Origin: CAYWIT01 sp964458415
GTDB taxonomy: Bacteria > Pseudomonadota > Alphaproteobacteria > Micavibrionales > UBA2020
Length of the DNA stretch: 64,000 bases
Direction of reading: 5' to 3'
Assembly (NCBI GenBank): GCA_964458415.1
Contig: CAYWIT010000015.1
Coordinates: 5,287-69,286 of the forward strand
The translations under genes and the position numbers were made by a program. Positions 1-9,093 of the stretch are shown here, in pieces. Below the pieces are notes generated by a model. It saw nothing but the letters and a program-made list of their open reading frames with translations. It made no database searches and was not told the DNA's origin. How positions within the stretch are numbered: the first letter of the stretch is position 1; every line of letters starts with the position of its first letter.

Positions 1-395
1 TATATATAACCCTCTTGATGTGTGTCATGCCGTATTTCATACCATGTTTATCGCGGTATTCTCAATTTCTATTCGGATCAGGGGCTTGATATTGCAGCAG
101 ACGGCGTACCACAAGAATATGAAAAGAGGCCTTAAAAAATGATGGCAGGGTCAATATTTTTTTAATATCAAGGGGATATAAGGTGATATTCCAGAACGTC
201 GCAGGACGGGCTGTTGCGCCGATGCAACACCGGCGTGGCAACGCATCGTCAGGATCGTTCCATCGGTTGACCGGAGGACGGGAACGGGGGTATTTCTTTG
301 ATGTAACGGCGACGAGGGATGTTCCTAGCAGTCCTCGTTGCAAGTATCAAAAAACGCACTCAAAAATCTTTTTGGGGCAATTTGGAGGAAACACA
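1..395. other. Porin upstream region, no gene
   Basis: No convincing gene lies here. The reading frame of the porin stays open back to 183, but that extension lacks a ribosome site and would put a hydrophilic stretch before a normal signal peptide, so it is not used. The interval holds a possible promoter (267-296) and a small hairpin, ACGAGG at 312-317 with CCTCGT at 333-338, in what would be the porin 5' untranslated leader. Confidence 0.55.
267..296 (+). promoter_or_regulatory. Possible sigma70 promoter of the porin
   Basis: TTGACC at 267-272 and TATTTC at 291-296 are separated by 18 bases. The -10 matches the consensus at four of six positions. It would give a leader of about 90 bases containing the 312-338 hairpin. 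Weak, judged by eye only. Confidence 0.3.
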
Positions 396-1508
396 ATGAA
401 AAAAGTACTTCTCGCAGGTACCGCACTTATTAGCGCAGCGGTGATCTCGACTCCCGCTTCTGCTGAAATCAATCTTGACCTCGGTGGTTTTTTCCGTGGT
501 TACGGCGTTTACTCTGACGATGATTCTGCTGCTGGCAATCTTCGTGAGTTTGACTTCCGCAAGCACACTGAAATCCACTTCTCCGGCGAAACCACGACAG
601 ACGCTGGTCTGACGGTTGGCGCGCACTATGAAATCGTTCTTGGTGTAGAAGATGCCCTTGGTCTTGACAATGACACAACCGACGAAGCTTACCTTTATGG
701 TTCTGGCGGCTGGGGCCGTGTCAACTTCGGTACAGAAGATGGCGCTGCTTACCTGCTGCAGGTTGCTGCTCCTTCTGCTGACAGCAATGTTGACGGTCTG
801 CGCACTTACATTCAGGGCATCGAAAACACAGCACCTTTCGCTTTTGGTGTGCTGGAATACGACCATGCAGATTTCCAAAACACTGATCGTCTGACCTATC
901 TGTCGCCGAAATTCAGCGGCTTCCAGGCTGGTGTTTCTTATGCTCCAGAAGCTGGCGAAAATGAGATCGGCAACAACCTTCAAGCTATGAACATAGATGA
1001 CAATGCTGGCGATTACGAAGACCTGTGGGAAGCCGCTGCCCGTTGGGATGGCGAATTCGAAGGCTTCGGCATCAGCCTCGGTGCTGGCTACTCGAATGCT
1101 TCGGATGAAGCAGAAGTTGCCGGTGTAACGGATGACATGGAAACATGGAACGTTGGTGCAAACGTTGCATTCCAGGGCTTCAGCCTTGGTGCTGCATACA
1201 AAGACACCAACAACGGTCTCGCCAACAATGGCGACACCACGACTTGGGTTGTCGGCGCTGGTTGGGACAATGGTCCATACCATGTTGGCGCAAGCTGGCT
1301 GCAGGCAGACATGGAAGATGGCTTCCATGGCGGTGTACTCGCTCAGGACTTCGAAGTTGAGCGTTTCACGGTTGGCGGCGGCTACACCTACGGCCCCGGC
1401 ATGACTTTCCGCGGCGCAGTCGCCTTCGGCGATACGGATGATTGGGGTGTTGCTGGCGATGGCCAGGACTTCACGCAAGTCACCGTCGGTACCGACGTAC
1501 AGTTCTAA
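396..1508 (+). CDS. Outer-membrane porin, alphaproteobacterial type
   Basis: Predicted 370-residue beta-barrel porin for passive diffusion of small solutes across the outer membrane. The start at 396 is chosen because GGAGG lies at 384-388 and the product then begins with a textbook signal peptide (MKKVLLAG..., cleavage after ASA at about residue 23). The mature part is acidic, rich in Gly, Asp, Asn and aromatic residues, with alternating hydrophobic pattern typical of porin strands, and it ends in Phe, the residue recognised by the BAM assembly machinery. No cysteine-rich or plug domain is seen. It is monocistronic with a strong terminator just downstream. Substrate cannot be inferred. Codon choice (repeated GCT, CTT, GGC) looks different from neighbours, as often in highly expressed genes. 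Confidence 0.9.
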   Translation: MKKVLLAGTALISAAVISTPASAEINLDLGGFFRGYGVYSDDDSAAGNLREFDFRKHTEIHFSGETTTDAGLTVGAHYEIVLGVEDALGLDNDTTDEAYLYGSGGWGRVNFGTEDGAAYLLQVAAPSADSNVDGLRTYIQGIENTAPFAFGVLEYDHADFQNTDRLTYLSPKFSGFQAGVSYAPEAGENEIGNNLQAMNIDDNAGDYEDLWEAAARWDGEFEGFGISLGAGYSNASDEAEVAGVTDDMETWNVGANVAFQGFSLGAAYKDTNNGLANNGDTTTWVVGAGWDNGPYHVGASWLQADMEDGFHGGVLAQDFEVERFTVGGGYTYGPGMTFRGAVAFGDTDDWGVAGDGQDFTQVTVGTDVQF

Positions 1509-1536
1509 TTCTCTTACCTGAGAATAGAATAAAGAG

Positions 1537-1567
1537 GGGCGGCCCCATAAAGGCCGCCCTTTCTTTT
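1537..1567 (+). terminator. Rho-independent terminator of the porin gene
   Basis: Perfect 8-bp stem GGGCGGCC (1537-1544) and GGCCGCCC (1552-1559) with a 7-base loop, followed by TTTCTTTTT. It starts 29 bases after the porin stop codon. Confidence 0.9.
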
Positions 1568-1700
1568 TGCGCCTTTTACACGCGACGGCCCTCAAGATAA
1601 AACTTTATATATTTCAAGGATTTACAATTTATTTTCCAAAAGTAATATATCGTAAAGCATTTTAAAACTATAATGGAAGGCAGAAAAGGGAAGGGCTCCT

Positions 1701-2129
1701 ATGGTGCGGCTGGCCATGATTGAAAATCTGAACGATCTGCGGGGTCATTTGACCGCCGGTTTTGCCGCGACGGCCTTGCAGGGGCGGTTCCTGACGGAGC
1801 TTGCGCCGGAGCAGCGCGCGCATGGGACGGGCCTGCTGCGGAATTTCGCAAGGGCCGGCGCCGTGGTGCTGGAACATGAATCAGCCTTCAGCCGCGCGGC
1901 GCGGGATGATAACGGCCTGCTGCGGTATTTGCGCAGCAGCGAACATTTTGCGGCGCTGAAGAATTTCCGCGCTATCGGGGACGAACTGATCGGCTTGTCC
2001 TCTCTTACGGGCGGAGCCCTTGTGGATCAGGCCAGACAGAATGTCTCAAGGGTTATAGACCGGCCGGTCGCTGCCGGTCACGCGCCCCGTGCCGAAGGTG
2101 CCGGAAGACCAGCGGTTCAGAAGTTCTGA
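1701..2129 (+). CDS. Hypothetical protein, convergent with PBP1A gene
   Basis: Possible 142-residue, mainly helical, soluble protein that I do not recognise. A purine-rich ribosome-site-like stretch (GAAGGG) precedes the ATG. Its last 28 codons run antisense through the 3' end of the PBP1A gene (84-base overlap), and this C-terminal part (rich in Ala, Gly, Pro, Arg) is low-complexity and probably non-conserved. The first 110 residues look protein-like, with regular Leu/Ala spacing. It could be a real gene whose stop codon was lost into the neighbour, or a chance ORF in GC-rich sequence. Confidence 0.45.
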   Translation: MVRLAMIENLNDLRGHLTAGFAATALQGRFLTELAPEQRAHGTGLLRNFARAGAVVLEHESAFSRAARDDNGLLRYLRSSEHFAALKNFRAIGDELIGLSSLTGGALVDQARQNVSRVIDRPVAAGHAPRAEGAGRPAVQKF

Positions 2130-3995
2130 GAATCCTTCTATTTCCGCGCCGTTTTCGTCTCTGGCGAAAAGCGGCGGCGGCACGGTGATGGATAGGGCGG
2201 GCTCCATATAATCATGCCAGAGACGGGCGGGATATTTTCCGCCGGAAACACGGTCTGTCGGACTGTCGTCGTCATTGCCCATCCAGATTCCCGTGACCAG
2301 CTGACCTGTATAGCCGATAAACCAGGCATCGCGGTAGTTCTGGGATGTTCCGGTCTTGCCCGCGACATGCCCGCGGGAAAGCTGGGCGGCCTGTCCGGTG
2401 CCGCGGGCGATGACCTGTACCAGCATCTGGTCGAGATCGCGGATGGCGGCGGCGCTGAAAAGACGCGGCGGCGGTGGCGCCTGCCGGCTGTAGAGAATGC
2501 GTCCTTCGCTATCTTCAATGGACAGCACGGCATAGGGCCAGACGGTATGGCCGCCATTGGCAATGGTGGTATAGGCGCCGGTCATGTCCAGCACGGTCGT
2601 TTCTCCGGCGCCCAGACCGGTGGAAAGCTCCGGCTTGAATTTCGTGGAAAATCCCAGCCGTTGTGTCACGTCGAGCAGGCGGGAAATCCCGATCTGGTCG
2701 AGCAAGCGCACGGTGGCGGAATTGAGCGAGAGGGCAAGTGCCGTCGTTAATGAAACCGGGCCGTAATATTTGCCGTCATAATTTTTGGGGCTGTATTTCC
2801 CCTTTGAAAACGGGGCGTCCTCGATCATGTCGCTTTTATCATAGCCCGCTTCCAGCGCCGCCAGATAGACAAAGGGCTTGAAGGCAGAACCGGGCTGGCG
2901 TTGGGCCTGGGTTGCGCGGTTGAACTGGCTTTGGGCGTAATCACGGCCGCCGATCATGGCAAGAACGGCACCGTCATAAGCCAGCGTGACAAGGCCCATT
3001 TGCGTGATACGGTCACTGTCCTGAATGGTGGCAAAAAGATTTTCTTCCGTCGTTTGCGCCAGAGCCTGCAGGCGTGGATCGAAAGTCGTGCGTACGACAA
3101 GACCGGTTTCGTTACCGGTAACAAAGCTGTCGATCTGGTCGATGACCCAGTCGGTGAAATAACGGTCGAGATTGCCGCTGCGGGATTCCGTCATGGACAG
3201 CTTGCTGCTTTGAAGGGTCTTTTTCGCGGCTTTTTCGGTCAGGTATCCGGCGTCGATCATGGCGCCGATGACCGTCTTGGCGCGGTTTTGCGCCTGTTTT
3301 GGATTGGCGGTCGGGGAATAGCGCGAGGGCGCTTTCAGAACGCCGGCCAGAATGGCGCTTTCCCACAAGGTGACATGCCGCGCGGGCTTGCCGAAATAGG
3401 TCTGGGCCGCGGCATCAATACCATAGGCGCCGGCGCCGAAATAGACACGATTGAGATAGGCCGCCAGAATTTCATCCTTGGAGAATTTCCGTTCGATCCA
3501 GAGCGCCATCAGAGCCTCCTGCACCTTGCGGCGGATGGTCTTGTCCGGCGTCAGAAAAAGATTTTTGGCAAGCTGCTGGGTAATGGTTGACCCGCCCTGC
3601 ACCCAGCGGCCGGCGCGGATATTGACAGACATCGCGCGGGCCAGCCCGAAGGGATCGATGCCGATATGGCTGTAAAACCGCCGGTCTTCCGTTGCCAGCA
3701 CGGCTTCGATCAGATGTTTCGGCAGCTCCGCGATGACGACGGTTTCGCCCTGCAATCCGCCGTAACGCGTGATCAGCGATCCGTCGCGGGCAAGGATGCT
3801 GATGCTGGTCTGGGTCTGGAGCGGCTTGACCTTGTTGACATCGGGCAAATCCCAGGTAAACCAGGTCAGCAACAAGACGCCCGCGGCCAGACCCCACAGG
3901 AAAAGGGGCCAGAAAAACCGGCGCAGCGATTTTACCGTCTTTCTGTGGCGGGGATTCTTCTTATTCTGGACAGGGGCTTTTTTTCGCGCGGGCAA
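2046..3995 (-). CDS. mrcA: Penicillin-binding protein 1A, bifunctional peptidoglycan synthase
   Basis: Class A PBP of 649 residues: glycosyltransferase 51 plus transpeptidase, polymerising and cross-linking peptidoglycan in the periplasm. A basic N-terminus (1-25) precedes one membrane anchor (about 29-47). GT51 motifs: EDRRFYSH with catalytic Glu103, GGSTITQQLAKN at about 134-145, and the ILAAYLN motif at about 176-182. Transpeptidase motifs: SAFK with nucleophile Ser370, SLN at 423-425, KTG at 547-549. The annotated start is a TTG only 6 bases after the thiolase stop, with no clear ribosome site, so the exact start is uncertain. It is shorter than E. coli PBP1A, as is common in alphaproteobacterial PBP1a forms. 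Co-directional with thiolase and hemY upstream. Confidence 0.93.
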   Translation of the reverse strand: MPARKKAPVQNKKNPRHRKTVKSLRRFFWPLFLWGLAAGVLLLTWFTWDLPDVNKVKPLQTQTSISILARDGSLITRYGGLQGETVVIAELPKHLIEAVLATEDRRFYSHIGIDPFGLARAMSVNIRAGRWVQGGSTITQQLAKNLFLTPDKTIRRKVQEALMALWIERKFSKDEILAAYLNRVYFGAGAYGIDAAAQTYFGKPARHVTLWESAILAGVLKAPSRYSPTANPKQAQNRAKTVIGAMIDAGYLTEKAAKKTLQSSKLSMTESRSGNLDRYFTDWVIDQIDSFVTGNETGLVVRTTFDPRLQALAQTTEENLFATIQDSDRITQMGLVTLAYDGAVLAMIGGRDYAQSQFNRATQAQRQPGSAFKPFVYLAALEAGYDKSDMIEDAPFSKGKYSPKNYDGKYYGPVSLTTALALSLNSATVRLLDQIGISRLLDVTQRLGFSTKFKPELSTGLGAGETTVLDMTGAYTTIANGGHTVWPYAVLSIEDSEGRILYSRQAPPPPRLFSAAAIRDLDQMLVQVIARGTGQAAQLSRGHVAGKTGTSQNYRDAWFIGYTGQLVTGIWMGNDDDSPTDRVSGGKYPARLWHDYMEPALSITVPPPLFARDENGAEIEGFSELLNRWSSGTFGTGRVTGSDRPVYNP

Positions 3996-4001
3996 GGGGG
4001 A

Positions 4002-5192
4002 TCAGGCTGCCCTTTCCAGCGCCACAGCGACGGCTTCGCCGCCGCCGATGCAAAGGGAGGCCACGCCTTTTTTCAGGCCGCGTTTTTCCAGCGCGGACAG
4101 CAGCGTGATCAGGATACGCGCGCCGGATGCGCCGATCGGGTGACCGAGCGCGCAGGCGCCGCCATTGACGTTGACCTTGTCATGCGGCAGGCCGAGTTCT
4201 TTCATGGCAGCCAGTGTGACCACGGCAAAGGCTTCGTTGATCTCGTACAGATCGACGTCTTTTGCGGCCCAGCCGGCTTTTTCCAATACTTTGCGGGTGG
4301 CGCTGATCGGGGCGATGGTGAATTCCGCCGGTTTTTGCGCATGGCTGGCATGGGCGCGGATTTCCGCCAGAACCTTCAGGCCGCGTTTCTCGGCTTCGGA
4401 TTTACGCATCAAAATCAGCGCGGCGGCGCCGTCGGAGATGGAGCTGGCATTGGCGGCCGTGACGGTGCCGTCGGGCGTGAAGGCGGGCTTGAGCTGGGGG
4501 ATTTTTTCCGGCTTGGCTTTTTTCGGGCTCTCGTCTTCACTCACCACCGTCTCGCCGCCGCGGGACTTGATCTTTACGGGGATGATTTCCGCGGAAAAAT
4601 CGCCATTCTTCGTCGCGTTTTGCGCGCGGGTCAGGGAGGCCAGGGCAAAATTATCTTGTTCCTCGCGGGTGATCTGGCATTTGCGGGCTGTATCGTCGGC
4701 GAAAACGCCCATCAGGGTGCCCTTGTCATAGGCGTCTTCAAGGCCGTCAAGAAACATATGATCCTGTATCGTGCCATGTCCCATGCGATAGCCGCCGCGG
4801 GCCTTGTCGAGCAGATAGGGCGCATTGGTCATGCTTTCCATGCCCCCTGCGACCATGACCGCCGCTGTTCCGGCCAGAATGTTGTCATGCGCGAACATCA
4901 CGGCTTTCATGCCGGAACCGCACATCTTGTTGACGGTGGTTGCCGGGCAGCCTTCCGGCAATCCGGCCTTGATCGCGGCCTGCCGTGCCGGAGCTTGTCC
5001 CTGTCCGGCGGGGAGGACGCAGCCCATGATCACTTCTTCCACATCATTGGCGGCGACACCGGCGCGCTGGAGGGCAGCCTCGATGGCGGCTTTGCCAAGA
5101 TCGGTGGCGGTCAGGGCGCTGAGCTCGCCCTGAAATGCCCCCATAGGGGTACGGGCCATGCCTACGATAACGACGGGGTCAGTATTCTGCAT
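4002..5192 (-). CDS. Acetyl-CoA acetyltransferase (thiolase)
   Basis: 396-residue type II thiolase, condensing two acetyl-CoA to acetoacetyl-CoA or the reverse, in cytosolic acyl/ketone or polyhydroxybutyrate metabolism. Catalytic residues are visible: nucleophilic Cys91 in NKMCGSGMKA, the His of GHPIGASGAR, and the second Cys in CIGGGEAVAVALE near the C-terminus. The start at 5192 is preferred over the frame-open ATG at 5222 because AGGAG stands nine bases upstream. Which thiolase role applies (PhbA, AtoB or a degradative one) cannot be told; no phaB or phaC neighbour is present. It ends six bases before the PBP1A start. Confidence 0.92.
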   Translation of the reverse strand: MQNTDPVVIVGMARTPMGAFQGELSALTATDLGKAAIEAALQRAGVAANDVEEVIMGCVLPAGQGQAPARQAAIKAGLPEGCPATTVNKMCGSGMKAVMFAHDNILAGTAAVMVAGGMESMTNAPYLLDKARGGYRMGHGTIQDHMFLDGLEDAYDKGTLMGVFADDTARKCQITREEQDNFALASLTRAQNATKNGDFSAEIIPVKIKSRGGETVVSEDESPKKAKPEKIPQLKPAFTPDGTVTAANASSISDGAAALILMRKSEAEKRGLKVLAEIRAHASHAQKPAEFTIAPISATRKVLEKAGWAAKDVDLYEINEAFAVVTLAAMKELGLPHDKVNVNGGACALGHPIGASGARILITLLSALEKRGLKKGVASLCIGGGEAVAVALERAA

Positions 5193-5282
5193 AAAAATCA
5201 CTCCTGATGCTGCTTTGCACAAATATATACTGATTTAACCATGACCGCTTTTGAAAGCAACTGAAAACGGAATCTTGCCACT

Positions 5283-6650
5283 TTAAAGCGGGGTCGGGGG
5301 GGTGATGAGCCCGTCACGGAAGGGATTTGTCAGAGCCAGTCTTCCGGTATTATGATCATTCTGCGCCGGAATGACCCATTGTGCGCGGTTAAAACAGCCG
5401 CAGCGGTGACAAAGCGGTGCCCAGTCCAAGGCGGTATAGCCGCAGTCATCGCAGACCCATTTCGGATCTGCCGGACTTTCCGCTGCAATTTCCAGCCATT
5501 CACGGGCTTTAGCTTCACTGCCGGTTTCAATCTGTTCAAGCTTTGCCAATTGCCGGTAATCCTGTGCCTGCAGCAGGTAATCACGGGCTTCGCGCCAAAG
5601 CCGTGCTTCCAGCGCCGCCGTTCCCAGCGCGCGCAAGCTGTCATGATGCTGGGGGTGGAGGTCATAGAGCTGTTTGATCCAGAGATAGCCGTCACGGCCG
5701 ATATCATAGGGGGACGTGGCTTTGCGGGGTTGCGGTTTCAGTCTCGTCCAGAATTCTGCCAGATCAGGATGGGGATTGGCTTGCCAGGCTTTCAGGATTG
5801 TCTTGAGGGCCTTGTGCCGCTTGTTGGCCTGCAGATAGGTGCGGCAAAGCCGCAAAGCGGCGGGCGTATAGGCCGGATCCAATGCAAAGGCCTGTTGTGC
5901 CAGTTTCTGTGCGGCGGGCAGGTTTCCGGTGGAAAAGGCTTCGTCGGCGCTTGCCAGCAACAAGGCCTGCTTGTGATGGAGGGCTTCTTTTGCCGGGAAG
6001 ACGTCCAGCTTTGCAGCACGGGCCAGTATTTTCTCGGCTTGTTTCCAGTTGCGGTTGCGCGTTTCCAGATCAAAGAGCGTGCGGAGAACCCAGAGGCGCT
6101 TGGGCTGCATTTTATCCGCCTTGCGGGCCAGTTGCAGGGCTTCCGCAAAGTTTCCTTCCCGCAGCGTATCGGCAAGAAGGCCGCGCAAGCCGAAAAAGGC
6201 CGCGGTCTCATCTTCCAGCAGTGCGGCAAAGGCCCGCCGCGCGCCGGCAGGGTCACCATTGATCTGGCGCGACTGGGCTTCCAGCAATTGCGTGAGCGGC
6301 GCTTCCGGGATCAGGGATTTTGCCCGGCCGGAAAATTTTGCTGCATTGCGGGCATCGCCGGCGGCGATGGCGACCAGCCCGCGTGTGACGGCAAGATAGC
6401 CTTTTTCACGATTGGCGGTGTGACGATAGCGCCGGTAAACAGCGGGGACATTGACAATGGTGTGCCAGAAACGATAAGCAAGCGTCCAGAGAACCAGACC
6501 GGCAAGGAGAACGGCAAGGCTGAATCCGACCGAGGTTTCAATGGCATACCCCTGCCACAGGATTTCAACCGTGCCCGGCTGTTCCGCCAGCCAGACAGTA
6601 AGACCGACCAGAAGGGCTGTTTTCAGTAAAAACCAGATTGCCCGCAGCAT
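5283..6650 (-). CDS. hemY: HemY-like TPR membrane protein with C-terminal zinc-ribbon-like motif
   Basis: 455-residue inner-membrane protein of the HemY (HemY_N, COG3898) family, commonly found downstream of hemD; the function is poorly defined but linked to haem biosynthesis. Two N-terminal transmembrane helices (about 5-22 and 42-60) are followed by helical TPR-like repeats across about 85-390. Near the C-terminus Cys400, Cys403, Cys414 and Cys417 form a CxxC-x10-CxxC knuckle resembling the rubredoxin-like zinc site of LapB. Starts 20 bases after the hemD-fusion stop, so the two are almost certainly co-transcribed. Confidence 0.88.
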   Translation of the reverse strand: MLRAIWFLLKTALLVGLTVWLAEQPGTVEILWQGYAIETSVGFSLAVLLAGLVLWTLAYRFWHTIVNVPAVYRRYRHTANREKGYLAVTRGLVAIAAGDARNAAKFSGRAKSLIPEAPLTQLLEAQSRQINGDPAGARRAFAALLEDETAAFFGLRGLLADTLREGNFAEALQLARKADKMQPKRLWVLRTLFDLETRNRNWKQAEKILARAAKLDVFPAKEALHHKQALLLASADEAFSTGNLPAAQKLAQQAFALDPAYTPAALRLCRTYLQANKRHKALKTILKAWQANPHPDLAEFWTRLKPQPRKATSPYDIGRDGYLWIKQLYDLHPQHHDSLRALGTAALEARLWREARDYLLQAQDYRQLAKLEQIETGSEAKAREWLEIAAESPADPKWVCDDCGYTALDWAPLCHRCGCFNRAQWVIPAQNDHNTGRLALTNPFRDGLITPPTPL

Positions 6651-6670
6651 TCAATCTTCCTTCTTAATTT

Positions 6671-8992
6671 TTAAGGCATGACGTAGGTCGGCGTTTGACC
6701 GTCCCGCATCGCGGGGGACATATACGGGACATTGCCGCCGGAACTACTCAGTGTATCCGTTATTGTACTGATCAGGCCCTCAAGGGAAAAGCCGGAAGTG
6801 GAGGACATCTGCTCTAGCACGGTCTGGCTGAGGATTTCCGCGGTCTGGCCGGCGGCCATGCTGCCGGTGGCCTGTGCCATCCAAGGCGCGGCGGTTTCGG
6901 CGGGCGCCCCCTGCAGGGTTTGCAGCTCCTGCATGGCGGCAGTGACATCCCCCTGATCCAGCCGGAGCTGGGCGCGGGCGACGACGGCATCCACACTTTG
7001 TCCGTCGATGTCGTCAATGCGGCGGACCTTGACGAGCCGGTCCAGCCGTTTGAGCATTTCTTCCTGAACGGACAGGTCCTTGCCCTGCAGTTTGGCCATG
7101 ACGATATCCGCTGCAATATTCTTGAATTCTTTTTGCAGCGTGCTGCGGCTCAGCACGCCGTTTTTAGCATAGGGCGTCAGGCGATCCAGCGCCTTTTGCA
7201 AAGCGGCGTTTTTTCCGGCCAGTTTGCGCATCAAAACCAGATCGTTCTGGAAGGGGCGCTCGCCGTTGACATTTTCCCTGAATTCGTTGAGTGCCAGCAA
7301 CATGGCGGCGGCGCCGAGATCCTCGGGGGCGATATGGCCCATGATGGTGGACAGCGCGGGATCCTGCTTGCGGGCGACGGCCACAGCGGCATTCATGTCA
7401 TCGGCATTTCCGGAGCTCCCGGCGAGAATATCCTTCAGGCGGGCAACGGCATTCGTCAGGGCGCTGCGGCCTTCCGCTGTGCGTGAAAGGGTGTTGATAT
7501 TCGTCAGCAATTGCAAAAAGGGCAGGGATTTATCGGCGACGCTGCCGACAGCCGAAATCTGGCTGCTGGCTGTATCGACCAGCGCGCCCGCTGTTTCCTT
7601 TACGGCTTCCGTGACATGGGAGAATTTCCCGATCTGGCTGCTGATTTTTCCGCTCAGCGAGGCCTGTTTTTCCTGAGCCTGCTGCATTTGCAAGATGCGT
7701 TCATTCATCTGCTTCATCTGTTCTTCCATTTGCTGCAACTGGGCATTGCGGCTTTCCAGCTCGAAATATTCCGGCGCCATTAAAAAAACACCGGCCAGAA
7801 CGACGGGGATAAACAGGAAAGCGGCGGTCAGGACCGAGCGGTTGAAAAAGCGCCATTTTTCCGCGCGGATACGCTGTTGCTGGCGCTCTTCATAGGCGCG
7901 GCGGTCAAGGCCGGTGCGGCGGTCAGGACCGGCATAGGCGCTTGTGCGGACATGGCCTTTTTCATCCAGTGTCGTATGCTTCTGGCGGCGGTCATTGCTG
8001 CGGCGCCGTTCCTGAAACTCGCTTTTCCTTTGTTCCTGCGTTTTTTCGCTGTCATTCATTTTTTTATGTTCCAGTTTTTGAATTTTATCCAGATCGATGT
8101 TGTCTTCTGCCGCTGCCGTCAAAATGGCCCGTACCCGCGTTTCCGGGATCAGGCCGCGGTTTTTCCAGCCTTGCACGGTGGAAGCCGTGATGCCGAGGCG
8201 GTTGGCCAGTGGCCGGATGCCGCCAAAGGCGTCAATGACCGGGTCTGCAGGAAGGGCGGCTGCGGTAACGGTTCCGATGGCGGGGGAACGGAGAATTTCA
8301 AGCATGGCTTCGAGATGCGGATTTTTTGCAATGCGAATTCCGGCCCAAGGCAGGGATTTCAGCTCTGCGGCGACGCGTTCGCTGATGCAGAGCGCTTCAA
8401 GCCCGCCGCTGACTCCTTTCAGATCCGGCCGTTGCAGCAGGCGCACGAAATTTGCGGCAGTGCGGGCGGAAAACAGGGTGACGACATCAATATCGCCTTC
8501 AATCAGGGTGCGGTCCGTTTCAGGAGGCATGACATCAAGATATTGCGCTTTGTAAACGGAAAGGCGTGTGACTTCTATTTCATCCGGGAGAAGGGCGGTG
8601 CCGATATCTTGCACCGTATCGGCGCCGCAGACGTGAAGAAGTTTTTTAAGATGGTACTCTTCCTTTTTGGACCGGATCAGGGTGATAACGTCATCGCTAT
8701 CGCCCTCGGCTGAAAAAACGGTAGAGAAGCCGAGCCGTCCGGCAGCGAGAGCGGTTGTGTCGCCAACGGCGAAGACGATGAAATTACGTTCCCCCGTCCG
8801 CCGCGAAAAGAAATTTACCGCCTGCGCGCTGGTGAAAACAAGACCCTGAAAGGAATTAAGGGCGCTGTAGTCGGCGTGTATTTCCACATATTCCGTCATT
8901 GGCGCAATGAAGGTCTTGAAGCCTTCGCGGCGCAGCTTGTCGGCCAGTTCGTCAGCAAAAGGCTGCGGACGTGTGATAAGTACAGAGCGCAT
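6671..8992 (-). CDS. hemD: Uroporphyrinogen-III synthase fused to mitofilin-like membrane protein
   Basis: 773-residue fusion. Residues 1-235 match uroporphyrinogen-III synthase (N-terminal VLITRPQPFADEL, FTSAQAVNFF, VVTLFSARTAANFV), which closes hydroxymethylbilane to uroporphyrinogen III. Residues 251-299 form a small helix-turn-helix-like segment (DAFGGIRPLA...TVQGWKNRG...IP). A very basic, charged linker (305-380, many RR and DRR) leads to one transmembrane helix (about 387-405), a Gln/Met-rich coiled coil (411-445) and a helical domain resembling bacterial mitofilin/COG4223. In many alphaproteobacteria hemD and the mitofilin-like gene are adjacent but separate; here they share one frame with no internal stop. 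The first 380 residues would face the cytoplasm. Confidence 0.87.
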   Translation of the reverse strand: MRSVLITRPQPFADELADKLRREGFKTFIAPMTEYVEIHADYSALNSFQGLVFTSAQAVNFFSRRTGERNFIVFAVGDTTALAAGRLGFSTVFSAEGDSDDVITLIRSKKEEYHLKKLLHVCGADTVQDIGTALLPDEIEVTRLSVYKAQYLDVMPPETDRTLIEGDIDVVTLFSARTAANFVRLLQRPDLKGVSGGLEALCISERVAAELKSLPWAGIRIAKNPHLEAMLEILRSPAIGTVTAAALPADPVIDAFGGIRPLANRLGITASTVQGWKNRGLIPETRVRAILTAAAEDNIDLDKIQKLEHKKMNDSEKTQEQRKSEFQERRRSNDRRQKHTTLDEKGHVRTSAYAGPDRRTGLDRRAYEERQQQRIRAEKWRFFNRSVLTAAFLFIPVVLAGVFLMAPEYFELESRNAQLQQMEEQMKQMNERILQMQQAQEKQASLSGKISSQIGKFSHVTEAVKETAGALVDTASSQISAVGSVADKSLPFLQLLTNINTLSRTAEGRSALTNAVARLKDILAGSSGNADDMNAAVAVARKQDPALSTIMGHIAPEDLGAAAMLLALNEFRENVNGERPFQNDLVLMRKLAGKNAALQKALDRLTPYAKNGVLSRSTLQKEFKNIAADIVMAKLQGKDLSVQEEMLKRLDRLVKVRRIDDIDGQSVDAVVARAQLRLDQGDVTAAMQELQTLQGAPAETAAPWMAQATGSMAAGQTAEILSQTVLEQMSSTSGFSLEGLISTITDTLSSSGGNVPYMSPAMRDGQTPTYVMP

Positions 8993-9093
8993 GATTCCCC
9001 ACGGCGTTTCCCTTTTCTATCATGGGCTGCAGGCCGGCCGGGGTCAATGCCGCGGTGCGCTTTTCGCCTTATAATATTCCGGAAAAAGGGCGG

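Noticed and set aside
360..1595. Long minus-strand ORF (411 codons) opposite the porin
   Set aside because: It mirrors porin codon use, has no ribosome site and the product is not protein-like; the porin with signal peptide and C-terminal Phe is clearly the coding strand.
3666..5207. Plus-strand ORF of 513 codons opposite thiolase and the end of PBP1A
   Set aside because: Spans two genes on the other strand with intact catalytic motifs; its product is Gly/Arg/Phe-rich nonsense typical of antisense of GC-rich genes.
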